Part shown: piece after piece, positions 17,210 through 26,310 of the stretch
Position numbering within the stretch: position 1 is the stretch's first letter
How the letters are laid out: each line of letters begins with the position of its first letter
DNA from: Nocardioides sp.
GTDB taxonomy: Bacteria; Actinomycetota; Actinomycetes; Propionibacteriales; Nocardioidaceae
Direction of reading: 5' to 3'
NCBI GenBank assembly: GCA_030698375.1
Contig: JAUYLL010000129.1
Coordinates: 1 to 64,000 of the forward strand
DNA length: 64,000 nt
Position numbers and translations under genes: made by a program
The notes under the pieces: model-generated
What the model was told of the DNA's origin: nothing
Database searches by the model: none
Seen by the model: the letters and a program-made list of their open reading frames with translations, nothing else

Positions 17210-17500
17210 TCAGCGGTCGGTCTCGCGCGTGGCGTCGGTCGAGGGCTCGGTGGACGCCTGGGCACGAGGCTCGGTCGACGGCGCCGCGGCGCGGGCGTCG
17301 AGCTCGCGCTGCTCGGGGGTCCGCTCGTCGTCCTCCTCGTCGGTCATCAGGCCCTTGGTCTCGGCCTTGAAGATGCGCAGCGCGCGGCCGCTGCCGCGGG
17401 CGAGCTCGGGGAGCTTCTTGGCGCCGAACAGCAGGACGAGCACGCCGATGATGATGGCGATCTCGCCGGGTCCGAGGCCTGCGATCTGCGGGAGGGGCAT
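17210..17500 (-). CDS. tatA: Sec-independent protein translocase TatA
   Basis: 96 residues: one short membrane segment (GEIAIIIGVLVLLFGAKKLP), the hinge FGAKKLPELARGSGRALRIF, an amphipathic helix and a long acidic/proline-rich tail. TatA oligomers form the channel for folded proteins. The ATG at 17500 is supported by GAAGGA upstream. A longer reading from 17560 adds 20 residues without similarity. With tatC this forms a two-gene translocase; tatB is not in the window. Confidence 0.92.
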   Translation of the reverse strand: MPLPQIAGLGPGEIAIIIGVLVLLFGAKKLPELARGSGRALRIFKAETKGLMTDEEDDERTPEQRELDARAAAPSTEPRAQASTEPSTDATRETDR

Positions 17501-17544
17501 GGTGTCCTTCTTCGGTCGGACGGATGAGCGGGTGGTCCTCCTCC

Positions 17545-17550
17545 ATCGTA
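17545..17550 (-). promoter_or_regulatory. possible -10 box of tatA
   Basis: TACGAT about 44 nt before the start, giving a leader that contains the ribosome site. Confidence 0.35.
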
Positions 17551-17613
17551 CGGGGAGCACCCCCGCCGCGGCACCGGGAGCCGGGCGCGTCCGCGGGACG
17601 GGTCAAGAACCGG

Positions 17614-18582
17614 TCAGGAGTACAGCGCGAGCGCCTCGGCTGCCCGGCGGCGCAACCGCTCGGCCGCCTCGGCGGGCTCGAGCACCTGCGCGTGCGGCGA
17701 GAGCCGCAGGAGCAGCCTGTCGAGCCACCGCGCGTCGCTCACCCGCAACGACACCTCGAGGCCCTCGACGCGCTCGCGCACCTCCTCGACCGGGAAGTAG
17801 TCGGCCACCCAGCGCGCCGGCGGCGCGAGGAGCAGCCGGGCCACGCCGTCCGTCGGCGACGGGACGAAGAGGGCGTCGGCCAGGTCGCGGGGGGCGTGCT
17901 CCTCGGGGACCTGGACCGGCGAGTCGAGAACCTCGGCGGCCAGCACCCGGTCGAGACGGAAGACCCGCTCGCCGTCGGCGACGTGGCACCAGGCCTGCAG
18001 GTAGACGTGACCCTCCCGGGCCACGACGGCCAGCGGGTCGACGACCCGCCGGGTGGAGGCGTCCCGGGCGGGCACGTGGTAGTCCAGCCGGACCTGCACC
18101 TGCCGGCGTACGGCGTCCTCCAGGGTGCCGCGCAGACGAGCGGACGCGGCCTGCTCCCCCAGGTCGATCTCGACCTGCGCGGCGCGCGCACCTGCGTCCT
18201 CGGTGGCGTGGTCGAGCTTGGCGAGCGCCCGGTCGACCACGTCGCGCTGCGCGGCGTCGGCGGTGTCCCGCAGGGCCCGGAGCGCGACCACCAGGGCGGT
18301 CGCCTCGTCGCTGCGCAGCCGCAGAGGACGATCGAGGTAGTCGGCGTTGGAGACGCGCACGACCCCTTCGCCGTCGAGCGCGTCCATGTCCACGTCGATG
18401 AGGTCGCCCATGCCGAGCCCGGGGAGCCCGCAGTACCAGAGCACCTTGAGGTCGGCGACGACCTGGGCGACGCTCACCCCGAGGTCCGCAGCGGCCTGCT
18501 CGAGCGGGACGGCCTCGCCGCGGTTGCGGACGTACGGCACCAGCGCCAGCATCCGGGCGACCTGGTCACGCGCGGTGCTCAT
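17614..18582 (-). CDS. pafC: WYL-domain regulator PafC
   Basis: 322 residues: an N-terminal helix-turn-helix (ARMLALVPYVRNRGEAVPLEQAAADLGVS), a linker and a WYL domain with C-terminal extension. PafC pairs with PafB as an activator of the LexA-independent DNA damage response in actinobacteria. Despite its name it is not needed for pupylation. The ATG overlaps the pafB stop by 4 nt, which ensures equal synthesis of the pair. Synteny pafA-...-pafB-pafC-tatA matches Mycobacterium. Confidence 0.9.
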   Translation of the reverse strand: MSTARDQVARMLALVPYVRNRGEAVPLEQAAADLGVSVAQVVADLKVLWYCGLPGLGMGDLIDVDMDALDGEGVVRVSNADYLDRPLRLRSDEATALVVALRALRDTADAAQRDVVDRALAKLDHATEDAGARAAQVEIDLGEQAASARLRGTLEDAVRRQVQVRLDYHVPARDASTRRVVDPLAVVAREGHVYLQAWCHVADGERVFRLDRVLAAEVLDSPVQVPEEHAPRDLADALFVPSPTDGVARLLLAPPARWVADYFPVEEVRERVEGLEVSLRVSDARWLDRLLLRLSPHAQVLEPAEAAERLRRRAAEALALYS

Positions 18583-19577
18583 GCCGCACCTCCGGCCGCG
18601 GCGCGCAACCGGCCGACGACCAGCGTGCGCAGGGTCTCGGGGGCGAGCGCGACGGCGTCGCTGCCGTAGGACAGCAGCTCGTCGGCCAGCCCGCTCTCGC
18701 TGCTGTAGGGCACCTCGAGGCGGTCCCACTCCCCCGCCGGGACCTGTGCGGAGTGGTCGGGCAGGTCGAGTGAGCCGGGCCCGGCGCTCGTGGCTGCCTG
18801 GCGCCGCAGACCGAGGCCCGCGCCGGGACGGACGAGGACCGTGGCGACGCCCCGGGGCTCCTCGGGCAGCAGGCTGCGGGTGAGTGCCCGGACGTCGAGG
18901 TCGGCGGGCACCGCGAACGCACCGGCGGGCCCGTCCCGGCGGACCTCCCCCTGCACCCGGGAGAGCCGGAAGACCCGTGGTCCGTCGCGGTCGGTGTCGT
19001 GGCCCACGACGTACCAGCGGCCGCGGGTGGCGACGACGCCCCACGGCTGGAGGTGCCGCTCGGTGGTCTCGGCGCCGGGCCGGCGGTAGTCGAAGCGCAC
19101 CGGCGTGCGCTCCTGGACGGCGTCCCAGAAGTCGGCGAACGACGGTTCGCTGGCGTCCAGACGGGGCTGCGCGATGTCGAGCGCGGCGCGGTCGACGCCG
19201 ATGCCTGCGGCCTTGAGCTTCACGAGCGCGTCACTGGTGCGGGCAGCGAGGCCGGCGTGCTGCCACACCCTCGCGGCCAGCCCGATGACCGCGGCCTCGT
19301 CGGCCTCAAGCACGATCTCGGGGAGCGCGAACGCGTCCTTGGGGATCCGGTAGCCGATCTCGTCGTCGAAGAACGCGTCGTGCGTGCCGACCTCGACCGG
19401 GACGCCCAGGGCACGCAGCTCCTCCTTGTCGCGCTCGAACATCTTCTCGAACGCTGCGTCGCCGAGGTCCCGGTAGGCCTCGATCACCCGTCGCAGCCGC
19501 TCCTTGGGGACGAAGGACTGCGCGACGAGCAGCGTGATCAGCAGGTTGAGCAGGCGTTCGCTCTTCGCGGTGGCCAC
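18579..19577 (-). CDS. pafB: WYL-domain regulator PafB
   Basis: 332 residues. An N-terminal winged helix (KSERLLNLLITLLVAQSFVPKERL) precedes a WYL domain (VRFDYRRPG ... RWYVVGHDTDRDGPRVFRLSRV) and a WCX extension. It is the partner of PafC in mitomycin-type DNA damage signalling, probably responding to single-stranded DNA. The GTG start lies 9 nt after the FKBP lipoprotein stop, so these genes can share a transcript. Confidence 0.9.
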   Translation of the reverse strand: MATAKSERLLNLLITLLVAQSFVPKERLRRVIEAYRDLGDAAFEKMFERDKEELRALGVPVEVGTHDAFFDDEIGYRIPKDAFALPEIVLEADEAAVIGLAARVWQHAGLAARTSDALVKLKAAGIGVDRAALDIAQPRLDASEPSFADFWDAVQERTPVRFDYRRPGAETTERHLQPWGVVATRGRWYVVGHDTDRDGPRVFRLSRVQGEVRRDGPAGAFAVPADLDVRALTRSLLPEEPRGVATVLVRPGAGLGLRRQAATSAGPGSLDLPDHSAQVPAGEWDRLEVPYSSESGLADELLSYGSDAVALAPETLRTLVVGRLRAAAGGAA

Positions 19578-19586
19578 GGCGCCCCG

Positions 19587-20540
19587 TCAGCTGACGCCGA
19601 GCACGTCGATGACGAACACCAGCGTCGACCCGGCCGGGATCTCGGGCTTGTCCTGGTCGCCGTACGCCGTGTCGGACGGCGCGATGATCATCACGCGACT
19701 GCCGCGCTTGACCCCGACCAGTCCCTCGTCCCAGGCCTGGATGAGCCCACCCACGCCCAGTCCGAACGGCGACGGCTCGCGGCTGAAGCTCTCGTCGAAG
19801 ACGTCACCGCTGCCGTAGACCTGACCGAGGTAGTCGAAGGTGACGACCGAGCCGTCCCGGGCCTCGGGGCCCTCGCCCTCGATCAGCGGGATCACGGTGA
19901 GCTCGCCGGGCGGGTCGGCGCTGGCATCGGCGAAGTCGATGCCCGTGACCGCGCCGTCCTCCTCGACGACCTCGGGGGTGCCCTCGGGCGGGTCGACGGA
20001 CTCTCCGTCCGGTCCCTCGAGGGTCTCCTCGGGCGGCCCCGAGACCACGTCGGCGACGGCGATGACCGTGTCCTCGCCCTCGATCCCCAGCTCGGGGTTG
20101 CCCTGTTCGCCGTACAGGTCGGCGGGCACCATGCCGAGCACGAAGCGGGACCCGGTCGCGGCACCGTCGAGCGCCTCGACGATCGCCTCGAAGAGCTGGG
20201 AGTCGTCAAACTGCTGGAGGTACAGCGGGCTGCCCTGGTCGTAGGTGCTGATGGCGGGCTCACCGGTGCGCGCGTTGACGAGGGTGAGGTGCAGGAGGGC
20301 GGGCTGGGCAGTGACCAGGGGAACGCCGTCACCCTCGACGAGCTGCTCGGAGCTGGTCTCGTCAAGGGAGAAGTCGTCGGCCACCGTGACCGCGGGCGCC
20401 TCTCCGAACTCGCCGGTCACCTCGACGCCCTCGAGGCCGCCAGCCTCCTCGGTGGGGCTGCCGGACTCCCCACACGCCGCCGTGGCGAGCAGCAGCGCAG
20501 CAGCAGCGCAGAGGGCGGACGATCGACGCAAGCGGGACAC
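19587..20540 (-). CDS. FKBP-type peptidyl-prolyl isomerase lipoprotein
   Basis: 317 residues. Signal peptide and lipobox LLLATAACGES place it on the outer face of the membrane. The C-terminal third is a canonical FKBP domain (VTFDYLGQVYGSGDVFDESF ... GLIQAWDEGLVGVKRGSRVM ... GSTLVFVIDVLGV). The first half contains a more degenerate domain of similar order (LTLVNARTGEPAIST ... LFEAIVEALDGAATGSRFVLGM). An acidic linker joins them. GTG at 20540 has GAGG 8 nt upstream; another in-frame GTG lies 9 nt earlier. It sits between pafA and pafB, an extracytoplasmic protein inside a cytoplasmic proteolysis locus. Confidence 0.87.
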   Translation of the reverse strand: MSRLRRSSALCAAAALLLATAACGESGSPTEEAGGLEGVEVTGEFGEAPAVTVADDFSLDETSSEQLVEGDGVPLVTAQPALLHLTLVNARTGEPAISTYDQGSPLYLQQFDDSQLFEAIVEALDGAATGSRFVLGMVPADLYGEQGNPELGIEGEDTVIAVADVVSGPPEETLEGPDGESVDPPEGTPEVVEEDGAVTGIDFADASADPPGELTVIPLIEGEGPEARDGSVVTFDYLGQVYGSGDVFDESFSREPSPFGLGVGGLIQAWDEGLVGVKRGSRVMIIAPSDTAYGDQDKPEIPAGSTLVFVIDVLGVS

Positions 20541-20577
20541 GGAGGACACCTCGGGGGACGGGAGCGTGGGCCGGGTC

Positions 20578-20583
20578 AGGCTA
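20578..20583 (-). promoter_or_regulatory. possible -10 box of the FKBP-pafBC operon
   Basis: TAGCCT about 37 nt before the start codon; the leader would carry the ribosome site. Confidence 0.35.
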
Positions 20584-20634
20584 CAGGCGGCGAGGACGAG
20601 CGGAGGCCACGGCTGTGCACGCCCATCGTGCGGC

Positions 20635-21996
20635 TCACATGCTCTCGATGAGCTTGTGGACCCGTTCGTCCTGGGACCGGAAGGGGTCCTTGCACAGGAC
20701 GGTGCGCTGCGCCTGGTCGTTGAGCTTGAGGTGCACCCAGTCGACCGTGAAGTCGCGCCGGCGTTCCTGGGCCCGCTTGATGAACTCACCGCGCAGCCGC
20801 GCGCGCGTGGTCTGCGGCGGCAGCGACTTGGCCTCGAACACCGCGAGATCCTTGGTCACCCGGGCGACGGCACCACGCTTCTCGAGCAGGTAGTAGAGCC
20901 CGCGGCCGCGGTGGATGTCGTGGTAAGCGAGGTCGAGCTGGGCGACTCGGGGATGGCCCAGCGGGAGGCCGTTCTGGGCGCGGTAGCGCTCGATGAGCTT
21001 CCACTTGATCACCCAGTCGATCTCGCGCTCGACGAGGGAGAGGTCCCCGGAGTCGACCGCCTTCAGCCCGCGCTCCCAGAGGTCGAGCGCCGCCATGTTG
21101 ACCGGTGTGTGCAGCTCGCGGCGGTCGACGAAGTCGCGGGCCCGGGTGAGGTACTCGAGCTGGATGTCGAGGGCGGAGGCCTCGCGTCCGTTGGCGAGGC
21201 GGACCTTGCGGCGGCCGGTCATGTCGTGCGAGATCTCCCGGATGGCCCGGATCGGGTTCTCCATCGTGAGGTCGCGCATCACCACGCCCTCCTCGATCAT
21301 GCGCAGCACCAGGTCGCAGGAGGCCACCTTGAGCATGGCGGTCGTCTCGCTCATGTTCGAGTCGCCGACGATCACGTGCAGTCGGCGGTAGCGCTCGGCG
21401 TCGGCGTGCGGCTCGTCGCGGGTGTTGATGATCGGGCGGGAGCGGGTGGTCGCGCTGGAGACCCCCTCCCAGATGTGCTCGGCGCGCTGGCTGACCGAGT
21501 ACGACGCCCCGCGGGGGGTCTGGTTGACCTTGCCGGCACCCACGAGGATCTGCCGGGTCACGAGGAACGGGATGAGCACGTCGGCGAGCTTGCTGAACTC
21601 CCCTTGCCGACCGACCAGGTAGTTCTCGTGGCAGCCGTAGGAGTTGCCGGCGGAGTCGGTGTTGTTCTTGAACAGGTAGATGTCGCCGGCGATGCCCTCG
21701 TCGTGGAGCCTGTGCTCGGCGTCGACGAGCAGTCCCTCGAGGATCCGCTCCCCCGCCTTGTCGTGGGTGATCAGCTCGATGATGTCGTCGCACTCGGGCG
21801 TGGCGTACTCGGGGTGGCTGCCGACGTCGAGGTAGAGGCGCGCGCCGTTGCGGAGGAAGACATTGCTGCTGCGGCCCCAGGAGACCACCTTGCGGAAGAG
21901 GTAGCGCGCCACCTCGTCAGGACTCAGCCGGCGCTGCCCGCGGAACGTGCACGTGACGCCGTACTCGTTCTCGATCCCGAAGATGCGCCGGTCCAT
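20635..21996 (-). CDS. pafA: Pup-protein ligase PafA
   Basis: 453 residues. PafA phosphorylates the C-terminal Glu of Pup and joins it to substrate lysines. The N-terminus [14 protein letters not shown] contains the glutamine-synthetase-like Glu residues that bind Mg-ATP. Family blocks: [62 protein letters not shown]. Length matches the family. ATG with TAGGCT 6 nt upstream and no ribosome site: a leaderless transcript separate from prcA/Nudix. Confidence 0.96.
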   Translation of the reverse strand: MDRRIFGIENEYGVTCTFRGQRRLSPDEVARYLFRKVVSWGRSSNVFLRNGARLYLDVGSHPEYATPECDDIIELITHDKAGERILEGLLVDAEHRLHDEGIAGDIYLFKNNTDSAGNSYGCHENYLVGRQGEFSKLADVLIPFLVTRQILVGAGKVNQTPRGASYSVSQRAEHIWEGVSSATTRSRPIINTRDEPHADAERYRRLHVIVGDSNMSETTAMLKVASCDLVLRMIEEGVVMRDLTMENPIRAIREISHDMTGRRKVRLANGREASALDIQLEYLTRARDFVDRRELHTPVNMAALDLWERGLKAVDSGDLSLVEREIDWVIKWKLIERYRAQNGLPLGHPRVAQLDLAYHDIHRGRGLYYLLEKRGAVARVTKDLAVFEAKSLPPQTTRARLRGEFIKRAQERRRDFTVDWVHLKLNDQAQRTVLCKDPFRSQDERVHKLIESM

Positions 21997-22002
21997 GCTG
22001 CG

Positions 22003-22008
22003 AGCCTA
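22003..22008 (-). promoter_or_regulatory. leaderless -10 box of pafA
   Basis: TAGGCT, 6-nt spacer, ATG start. Confidence 0.55.
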
Positions 22009-22026
22009 CGGCCTCCGGGTCAGGGT

Positions 22027-22611
22027 TCAGAGGAGTTGGGCGTGGTCGAGGGCGAGGTAGGCGAGCTCGGTGCCGGTCATCAGCCCGGCCCGCAGCTCGG
22101 CCCGGACCTCCTGCGGAGTGCAGAGCACCACCTCGCAGTCCTCGGAGGGGTCGAGGTCCTGGTCGTGGGTACGCCGGCAACCCCGGGCGATCGCCACGTG
22201 GGAAGGGTGGACGTCGACGGGGCCGCGGACAGACACGACCACCTCGAGGGATGCTGCGGTGTAGCCGGTCTCCTCGCGCAGCTCGCGTGCAGCGGCGTCT
22301 GCAGGGTCCTCCCCCGGGTCCACGAGGCCACCGGGCAGGCACATCGCCACCCGGTTCGGCCCCGGGCGGAACTGGCGCACCATGACGAGCGCGCCGTCGT
22401 CGGTCAGCGCCAGGACGCCGACGACGGGGGCCAGCCCGTCCATCTCCCACATGATGTCCGTGCCGTCGGGCAGCCGGTAGTCGCGGGCGTAGACGGACTG
22501 AAACCCCTGGTGCAGCGGACGGTCCGGACCGACCTGGGTCCAGCGACGCTCCTCGTCGGTGCCCCAGCGGCACGGTGGGCTCGCGCCCGGTCCAGGCGCC
22601 GGACCCGTCAC
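22027..22611 (-). CDS. Nudix hydrolase coupled to prcA
   Basis: 194 residues with a complete Nudix box [20 protein letters not shown] followed by ETGY. This is the Mg-binding helix that cleaves nucleoside diphosphates linked to X. The surrounding sequence ([20 protein letters not shown]) resembles ADP-ribose pyrophosphatases. The substrate is not certain. The start overlaps the prcA stop by 4 nt (GTGA), so it is made with the proteasome although Nudix activity has no known part in pupylation. Confidence 0.87.
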   Translation of the reverse strand: MTGPAPGPGASPPCRWGTDEERRWTQVGPDRPLHQGFQSVYARDYRLPDGTDIMWEMDGLAPVVGVLALTDDGALVMVRQFRPGPNRVAMCLPGGLVDPGEDPADAAARELREETGYTAASLEVVVSVRGPVDVHPSHVAIARGCRRTHDQDLDPSEDCEVVLCTPQEVRAELRAGLMTGTELAYLALDHAQLL

Positions 22612-23402
22612 GAGACCGGGGGCGCGACCGGCGGGTCGTCCTCGCCGGAGCCGGTCGTGCTCTCCGGCTCCGCCCCGGCGGCACCCGCGTCCTCGGGCAG
22701 AGCGGTCCGGGTCCCGAGCACCTCGACCAGGCTTTCGGGACGCAGCCGCCGGAACTTGCGCTGCTGCGAGCGGGTGCGGTCCAGGACCGCCACCTCGAGG
22801 TCCTCGGGCGGGATGGTCCGCGGGGCCGCGTCGTCGTGACCGAGGGCGTCGACGGCGACGCGCACCGCACCCTCGAGGGAGGCACCTTCGTGGTAGTGCT
22901 TGGTCAGGTAGGCCACGACCTTGTCGTGGGTGCCGCCCATGACCGCGAACCGGTGCTCGTCGTAGACCTGACCGTCGTAGGTCAGCCGGTAGATCTGGTC
23001 GCCCGCGGGGTCGTCCCCGATCTCGGCGACGAAGATCTCCACCTCGTAGGGCTTCTCGCCGCCGGAGGAGAAGATGGTGCCGAGCGTCTGGGCGTAGGCG
23101 TTCGCGAGGCCACGGCCGGTGACGTCGCGACGGTCGTAGGCGTAGCCGCGCATGTCGGCCAACCGCACCCCGGCGATCCGGAGGTTCTCGAACTCGTTGT
23201 AGCGCCCGACCGCCGCGAAGGCGATGCGGTCGTAGATCTCGCTGATCTTGTGCAGCGCCTGGGAGGGGTTCTCCGAGACGAGCACCACGCCGTCGGCGTA
23301 CTGGATGGCGGCGACCGAGCGCCCGCGGGCGATGCCCTTGCGGGCGAAGTCCGCCCGGTCCTTCATCAGCTGCTCGGGCGAGACGTAGAACGGCATGCTC
23401 AT
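22608..23402 (-). CDS. prcA: 20S proteasome subunit alpha
   Basis: 264 residues. Alpha subunits form the outer gate rings of the 20S core. N-terminal H0 helix region [29 protein letters not shown] is intact, and [27 protein letters not shown] is typical of actinobacterial PrcA. The C-terminus ([22 protein letters not shown]) is a disordered acidic tail. AGGAG precedes the first ATG; a second ATG at codon 3 (MSMPFY) is also possible. It lies 25 nt after prcB. Confidence 0.95.
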   Translation of the reverse strand: MSMPFYVSPEQLMKDRADFARKGIARGRSVAAIQYADGVVLVSENPSQALHKISEIYDRIAFAAVGRYNEFENLRIAGVRLADMRGYAYDRRDVTGRGLANAYAQTLGTIFSSGGEKPYEVEIFVAEIGDDPAGDQIYRLTYDGQVYDEHRFAVMGGTHDKVVAYLTKHYHEGASLEGAVRVAVDALGHDDAAPRTIPPEDLEVAVLDRTRSQQRKFRRLRPESLVEVLGTRTALPEDAGAAGAEPESTTGSGEDDPPVAPPVS

Positions 23403-23427
23403 GGGGTGCTCCTGGGTTCGGGGCGGT

Positions 23428-24297
23428 TCACAGGAGGCCGGCGACGGGGCCGTCGGGGCGCTGGAGGCGGGCCTGGACGACCTGGTCGGCCAGGCCGGCC
23501 ACCTCGGCGTCGGGCACCCGGCGGTGTCCGTCGGCGGTGATGATGCTGACCACCGGAAAGATCCGGCGCGCCATGTCGGGCCCGCCGGTGGCGGAGTCGT
23601 CGTCCGCGGCGTCGTACAGCGCCTGGATCGTGGCCGTGACCGCCTCGGTCTCGGTGAGGTCGTCGCGGTAGAGCTTCTTCAGCGCCCCGCGGGCGAACAG
23701 CGACCCTGAGCCGACCGAGTGGAAGGACGTCTCCTCGTAGCGGCCACCGGTCACGTCGTAGGAGAAGATCCGCCCGTGGTCGGTGCGGTGGTCGAACCCG
23801 GCGAACAGGGGCACGACCGCCAGCCCCTGCATCGCCATGCCCAGGTTGCCGCGGATCAGGGCCGCGAGCCGGTTGGCCTTGCCATCGAGGGAGAGCGTCG
23901 TGCCCTCGATCTTCTCGTAGTGCTCGAGCTCGGTCTGGAACAGCCGGACGAGCTCGACGGCCAGTCCCGCGGAGCCGGCGATGCCGACCACGGAGTACTC
24001 GTCGGCGGGGAAGACCTTCTCGATGTCGCGCTGCGCGATGACGTGACCCATCGTGGCCCGCCGGTCGCCTGCCATGACCACGCCCCCCGGGAAGCTCGCC
24101 GCGACGATCGTGGTGCCGTGCGGCGCCAGGTCCGCGGCGTTGCCAGGCGGCAGCCCGCGTCGGACGGGCAGCAGGTCCGGCGCCTGGGTGGAGAGGAAGT
24201 CGGAGAACGACGAGGAGCCGGGAGCCAGGAACGCGCCGTCGAGGCGTGGCGCGCCGGTGGCCGCAGGGCGGACCGCTCCGATGTCGGGGTCACGCAT
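23428..24297 (-). CDS. prcB: 20S proteasome subunit beta (catalytic)
   Basis: 289 residues made as a precursor. A propeptide of about 61 residues ends at HG before Thr62 ([10 protein letters not shown]), the N-terminal nucleophile. Relative to Thr1, Asp17 (residue 78, AGDRRAT) and Lys33 (residue 94, DIEKVF) are present, completing the active site. It degrades pupylated proteins inside the chamber. The ATG lies 6 nt after the pup stop, with its ribosome site inside the GGAGGGGAG of the pup end. Confidence 0.96.
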   Translation of the reverse strand: MRDPDIGAVRPAATGAPRLDGAFLAPGSSSFSDFLSTQAPDLLPVRRGLPPGNAADLAPHGTTIVAASFPGGVVMAGDRRATMGHVIAQRDIEKVFPADEYSVVGIAGSAGLAVELVRLFQTELEHYEKIEGTTLSLDGKANRLAALIRGNLGMAMQGLAVVPLFAGFDHRTDHGRIFSYDVTGGRYEETSFHSVGSGSLFARGALKKLYRDDLTETEAVTATIQALYDAADDDSATGGPDMARRIFPVVSIITADGHRRVPDAEVAGLADQVVQARLQRPDGPVAGLL

Positions 24298-24303
24298 CGG
24301 GGG

Positions 24304-24504
24304 CTACTCCCCTCCCTTCTGGATGAACGACTTCACGAAGTCCTCGGCGTTGATCTCGAGCACGTCGTCGATCTCGCCGAGGATCGAGTCGATGTCGTCG
24401 TCGAGCTGGTCCTTGCGCTCGGAGACCGCCTCCGACGGGGCCGCGGTCTCGGCGGTCTCCTCCGCCTCGGTGGACTTGCGGGGCTGCTTCTGCTCCTGTG
24501 CCAT
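24304..24504 (-). CDS. pup: prokaryotic ubiquitin-like protein Pup (Glu-ending form)
   Basis: 66 residues, intrinsically disordered and acidic, with the Arc-binding coiled segment ERKDQLDDDIDSILGEIDDV and the conserved end EDFVKSFIQKGGE. It ends in Gly-Gly-Glu, not Gly-Gly-Gln, so it can be ligated by PafA without deamidation by Dop. ATG at 24504 is preferred to the adjacent GTG (24507): GAGGAG lies 6 nt before the ATG but only 3 nt before the GTG. First gene of the pup-prcB-prcA-Nudix operon. Confidence 0.96.
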   Translation of the reverse strand: MAQEQKQPRKSTEAEETAETAAPSEAVSERKDQLDDDIDSILGEIDDVLEINAEDFVKSFIQKGGE

Positions 24505-24573
24505 CACGCTCTCCTCGTTCGGTCGACGGGGCGCCGGGGGCCCTTGTGGGCGGCCTGTCGACGTCTTCTCCCG

Positions 24574-24579
24574 ACCCTA
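24574..24579 (-). promoter_or_regulatory. possible -10 box of the pup-prcBA operon
   Basis: TAGGGT about 70 nt before the pup ATG, in the gap after dop. Confidence 0.4.
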
Positions 24580-24584
24580 TCCAG

Positions 24585-26096
24585 TCAGGGCGAGGTCAGT
24601 GCGGCGAACAGCTGCTCGGCCGTGTCGCAGGAGTCGATCAGGTCCCCGACGTGGGCCCGGCTACCGCGCAGCGGGTCGATGGTGGGGACGCGCTGCAGCG
24701 AGTCACGGCCCGGCAGGTCGAAGATGACGGAGTCCCAGGAGGCGGCCACGATCCGGTCGGCGTACTTCTCCAGGCACCGGCCCCGGAAGTAGGCGCGGGT
24801 GTCGTGCGGCGGGTTCTCGACGGCCGCCGCGACCGCGGCCTCGTCGACGAGGGTGCGCATCCGGCCCATGCGGACCAGACGGTGGTAGAGCCCCTTCTCG
24901 GGCCGGATGTCGGCGTACTGCAGGTCCACGAGGTGGAGTTTCGCGTCGTCCCAGTCGATGCCGTCGCGGTCACGGTAGGAGTTGAGCAGGCGCAGCTTGG
25001 CGACCCAGTCCAGCTCCTCGGCACAGGAGAAGACGTCGGTCTCCAGTCGGTCGAGCACGGACTCCCAGCGGTCGAGCACGTCCTTGGTCTGCTCGTCGGC
25101 GGCGTCGCCCTGGCGGTCCTCGACGTACTTGCGGGCGAGCTCGAGGTATTCCCGCTGCAGTTGTATGGCGGTCAGCTCGCGCCCGTCGGCCAGGCGCAGG
25201 CGGTGAGTGAGCCCCGGGTCGTGGGAGACCGCACGGAGCGCGGCCACCGGTTCCACGACGCTGAGGTCACGGTCGATGAAGCGGTCCTCGATCATGGCCA
25301 GGACCAGCGAGGTGGTGCCGACCTTGAGGTAGGTGGAGACCTCCGAGAGATTGGCGTCGCCGATGATGACGTGCAGGCGGCGGTACTTCTCGGGGTCGGC
25401 GTGCGGCTCGTCGCGGGTGTTGATGATCGGGCGCTTGAGAGTGGTCTCGAGGCCGACCTCGACCTCGAAGTAGTCGGCGCGCTGGCTCACCTGGAAGCCG
25501 TGCCCACGGCCGTCCTGGCCGATCCCGACACGACCGGCCCCGCACACGACCTGTCGGCTGACGAAGAACGGGGTGAGGTGGCGGACGATGTCGGCGAACG
25601 GGGTGGAGCGGCGCATGAGGTAGTTCTCGTGCGTGCCGTAGCTCGCGCCCTTGTTGTCGACGTTGTTCTTGTAGAGCAGGATCTGCGGGGCCCCCGGGAC
25701 CTGCCCTGCGAGCCGAGCCGCCTCCAGCATCACCTGCTCCCCTGCCCGGTCCCAGCGCACGACGTCGAGCGGGGAGGTGACCTCCGGGGTGGAGTACTCC
25801 GGGTGGGCGTGGTCGACGTAGAGGCGCGCCCCGTTGCCGAGGATGAGGTTGGCCAGACCGAGGTCCTCGTCGGTGAGCTGCGAGGAGTCGGCGACGTCGC
25901 GCGACATGTCGAAGCCGCGTGCGTCACGCAGCGGGTTCTCCTCCTCGAAGTCCCACCGCGCCCGGCGCGCCCGCGCCGTCGCGCTGGCGTAGGCGTTGAC
26001 GACCTGGGAGGAGGCCACCATCGGGTTGGCCAGCGGCTGGCCCTGCACCGAGATGCCGTACTCGACCTCGGTGCCCATCACCCGTCGCACGCTCAT
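24585..26096 (-). CDS. dop: depupylase / deamidase of Pup
   Basis: 503 residues, homologous to PafA but with the Dop features MGTEVEYGI (N-terminal Glu ligands) and the loop region around [18 protein letters not shown]. Other blocks: [61 protein letters not shown]. Dop removes Pup from proteins and, where needed, converts Pup-Gln to Pup-Glu. Since this Pup already ends in Glu, only depupylation is required here. Leaderless: TAGGCT 6 nt before the ATG. Confidence 0.95.
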   Translation of the reverse strand: MSVRRVMGTEVEYGISVQGQPLANPMVASSQVVNAYASATARARRARWDFEEENPLRDARGFDMSRDVADSSQLTDEDLGLANLILGNGARLYVDHAHPEYSTPEVTSPLDVVRWDRAGEQVMLEAARLAGQVPGAPQILLYKNNVDNKGASYGTHENYLMRRSTPFADIVRHLTPFFVSRQVVCGAGRVGIGQDGRGHGFQVSQRADYFEVEVGLETTLKRPIINTRDEPHADPEKYRRLHVIIGDANLSEVSTYLKVGTTSLVLAMIEDRFIDRDLSVVEPVAALRAVSHDPGLTHRLRLADGRELTAIQLQREYLELARKYVEDRQGDAADEQTKDVLDRWESVLDRLETDVFSCAEELDWVAKLRLLNSYRDRDGIDWDDAKLHLVDLQYADIRPEKGLYHRLVRMGRMRTLVDEAAVAAAVENPPHDTRAYFRGRCLEKYADRIVAASWDSVIFDLPGRDSLQRVPTIDPLRGSRAHVGDLIDSCDTAEQLFAALTSP

Positions 26097-26102
26097 GATC
26101 GG

Positions 26103-26108
26103 AGCCTA
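26103..26108 (-). promoter_or_regulatory. leaderless -10 box of dop
   Basis: TAGGCT, 6-nt spacer, ATG start. Confidence 0.55.
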
Positions 26109-26134
26109 GCCACCGGGCGGGCGGTCCCGCTTCC

Positions 26135-26167
26135 GGGTGGGCACACCGCGGTGCAGTGTGCCCACCC
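26135..26167. terminator. 12-bp hairpin between the small peptide gene and dop
   Basis: GGGTGGGCACAC (26135-26146) pairs perfectly with GTGTGCCCACCC (26156-26167) around a 9-nt loop. It lies after the arc/small-peptide genes and before the dop promoter. It probably ends the arc transcript, though no T-tract follows. Confidence 0.5.
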
Positions 26168-26185
26168 AGGAGCAGGTCTGGCGGG

Positions 26186-26266
26186 TCATCGCCGCCCGGA
26201 GCGGAACTTCCCGAGCAGGAAGAGCAGGATGAGCACGACGACGACAATGATGATGATGGTCCTCAT
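26186..26266 (-). CDS. 26-residue single-span membrane peptide
   Basis: A short open frame below the usual length limit. It has three N-terminal residues (MRT), 16 continuous aliphatic/aromatic residues (IIIIVVVVLILLFLLG) and a basic tail KFRSGRR. The composition is that of a real small membrane peptide, with the positive end presumably cytoplasmic. No clear ribosome site is present; an inverted repeat overlaps the region just before the ATG. It lies 44 nt after arc and before a strong hairpin, so it may be the last cistron of the arc unit. Function unknown. Confidence 0.4.
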   Translation of the reverse strand: MRTIIIIVVVVLILLFLLGKFRSGRR

Positions 26267-26310
26267 GCGGGCATCATGCCCCGCCCGGGCGCGTCTCACG
26301 CCCGGCTCGG

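Noticed and set aside
24505-24507. GTG immediately before the pup ATG as the start
   Set aside because: It would be only 3 nt from the ribosome site; the ATG has normal spacing.
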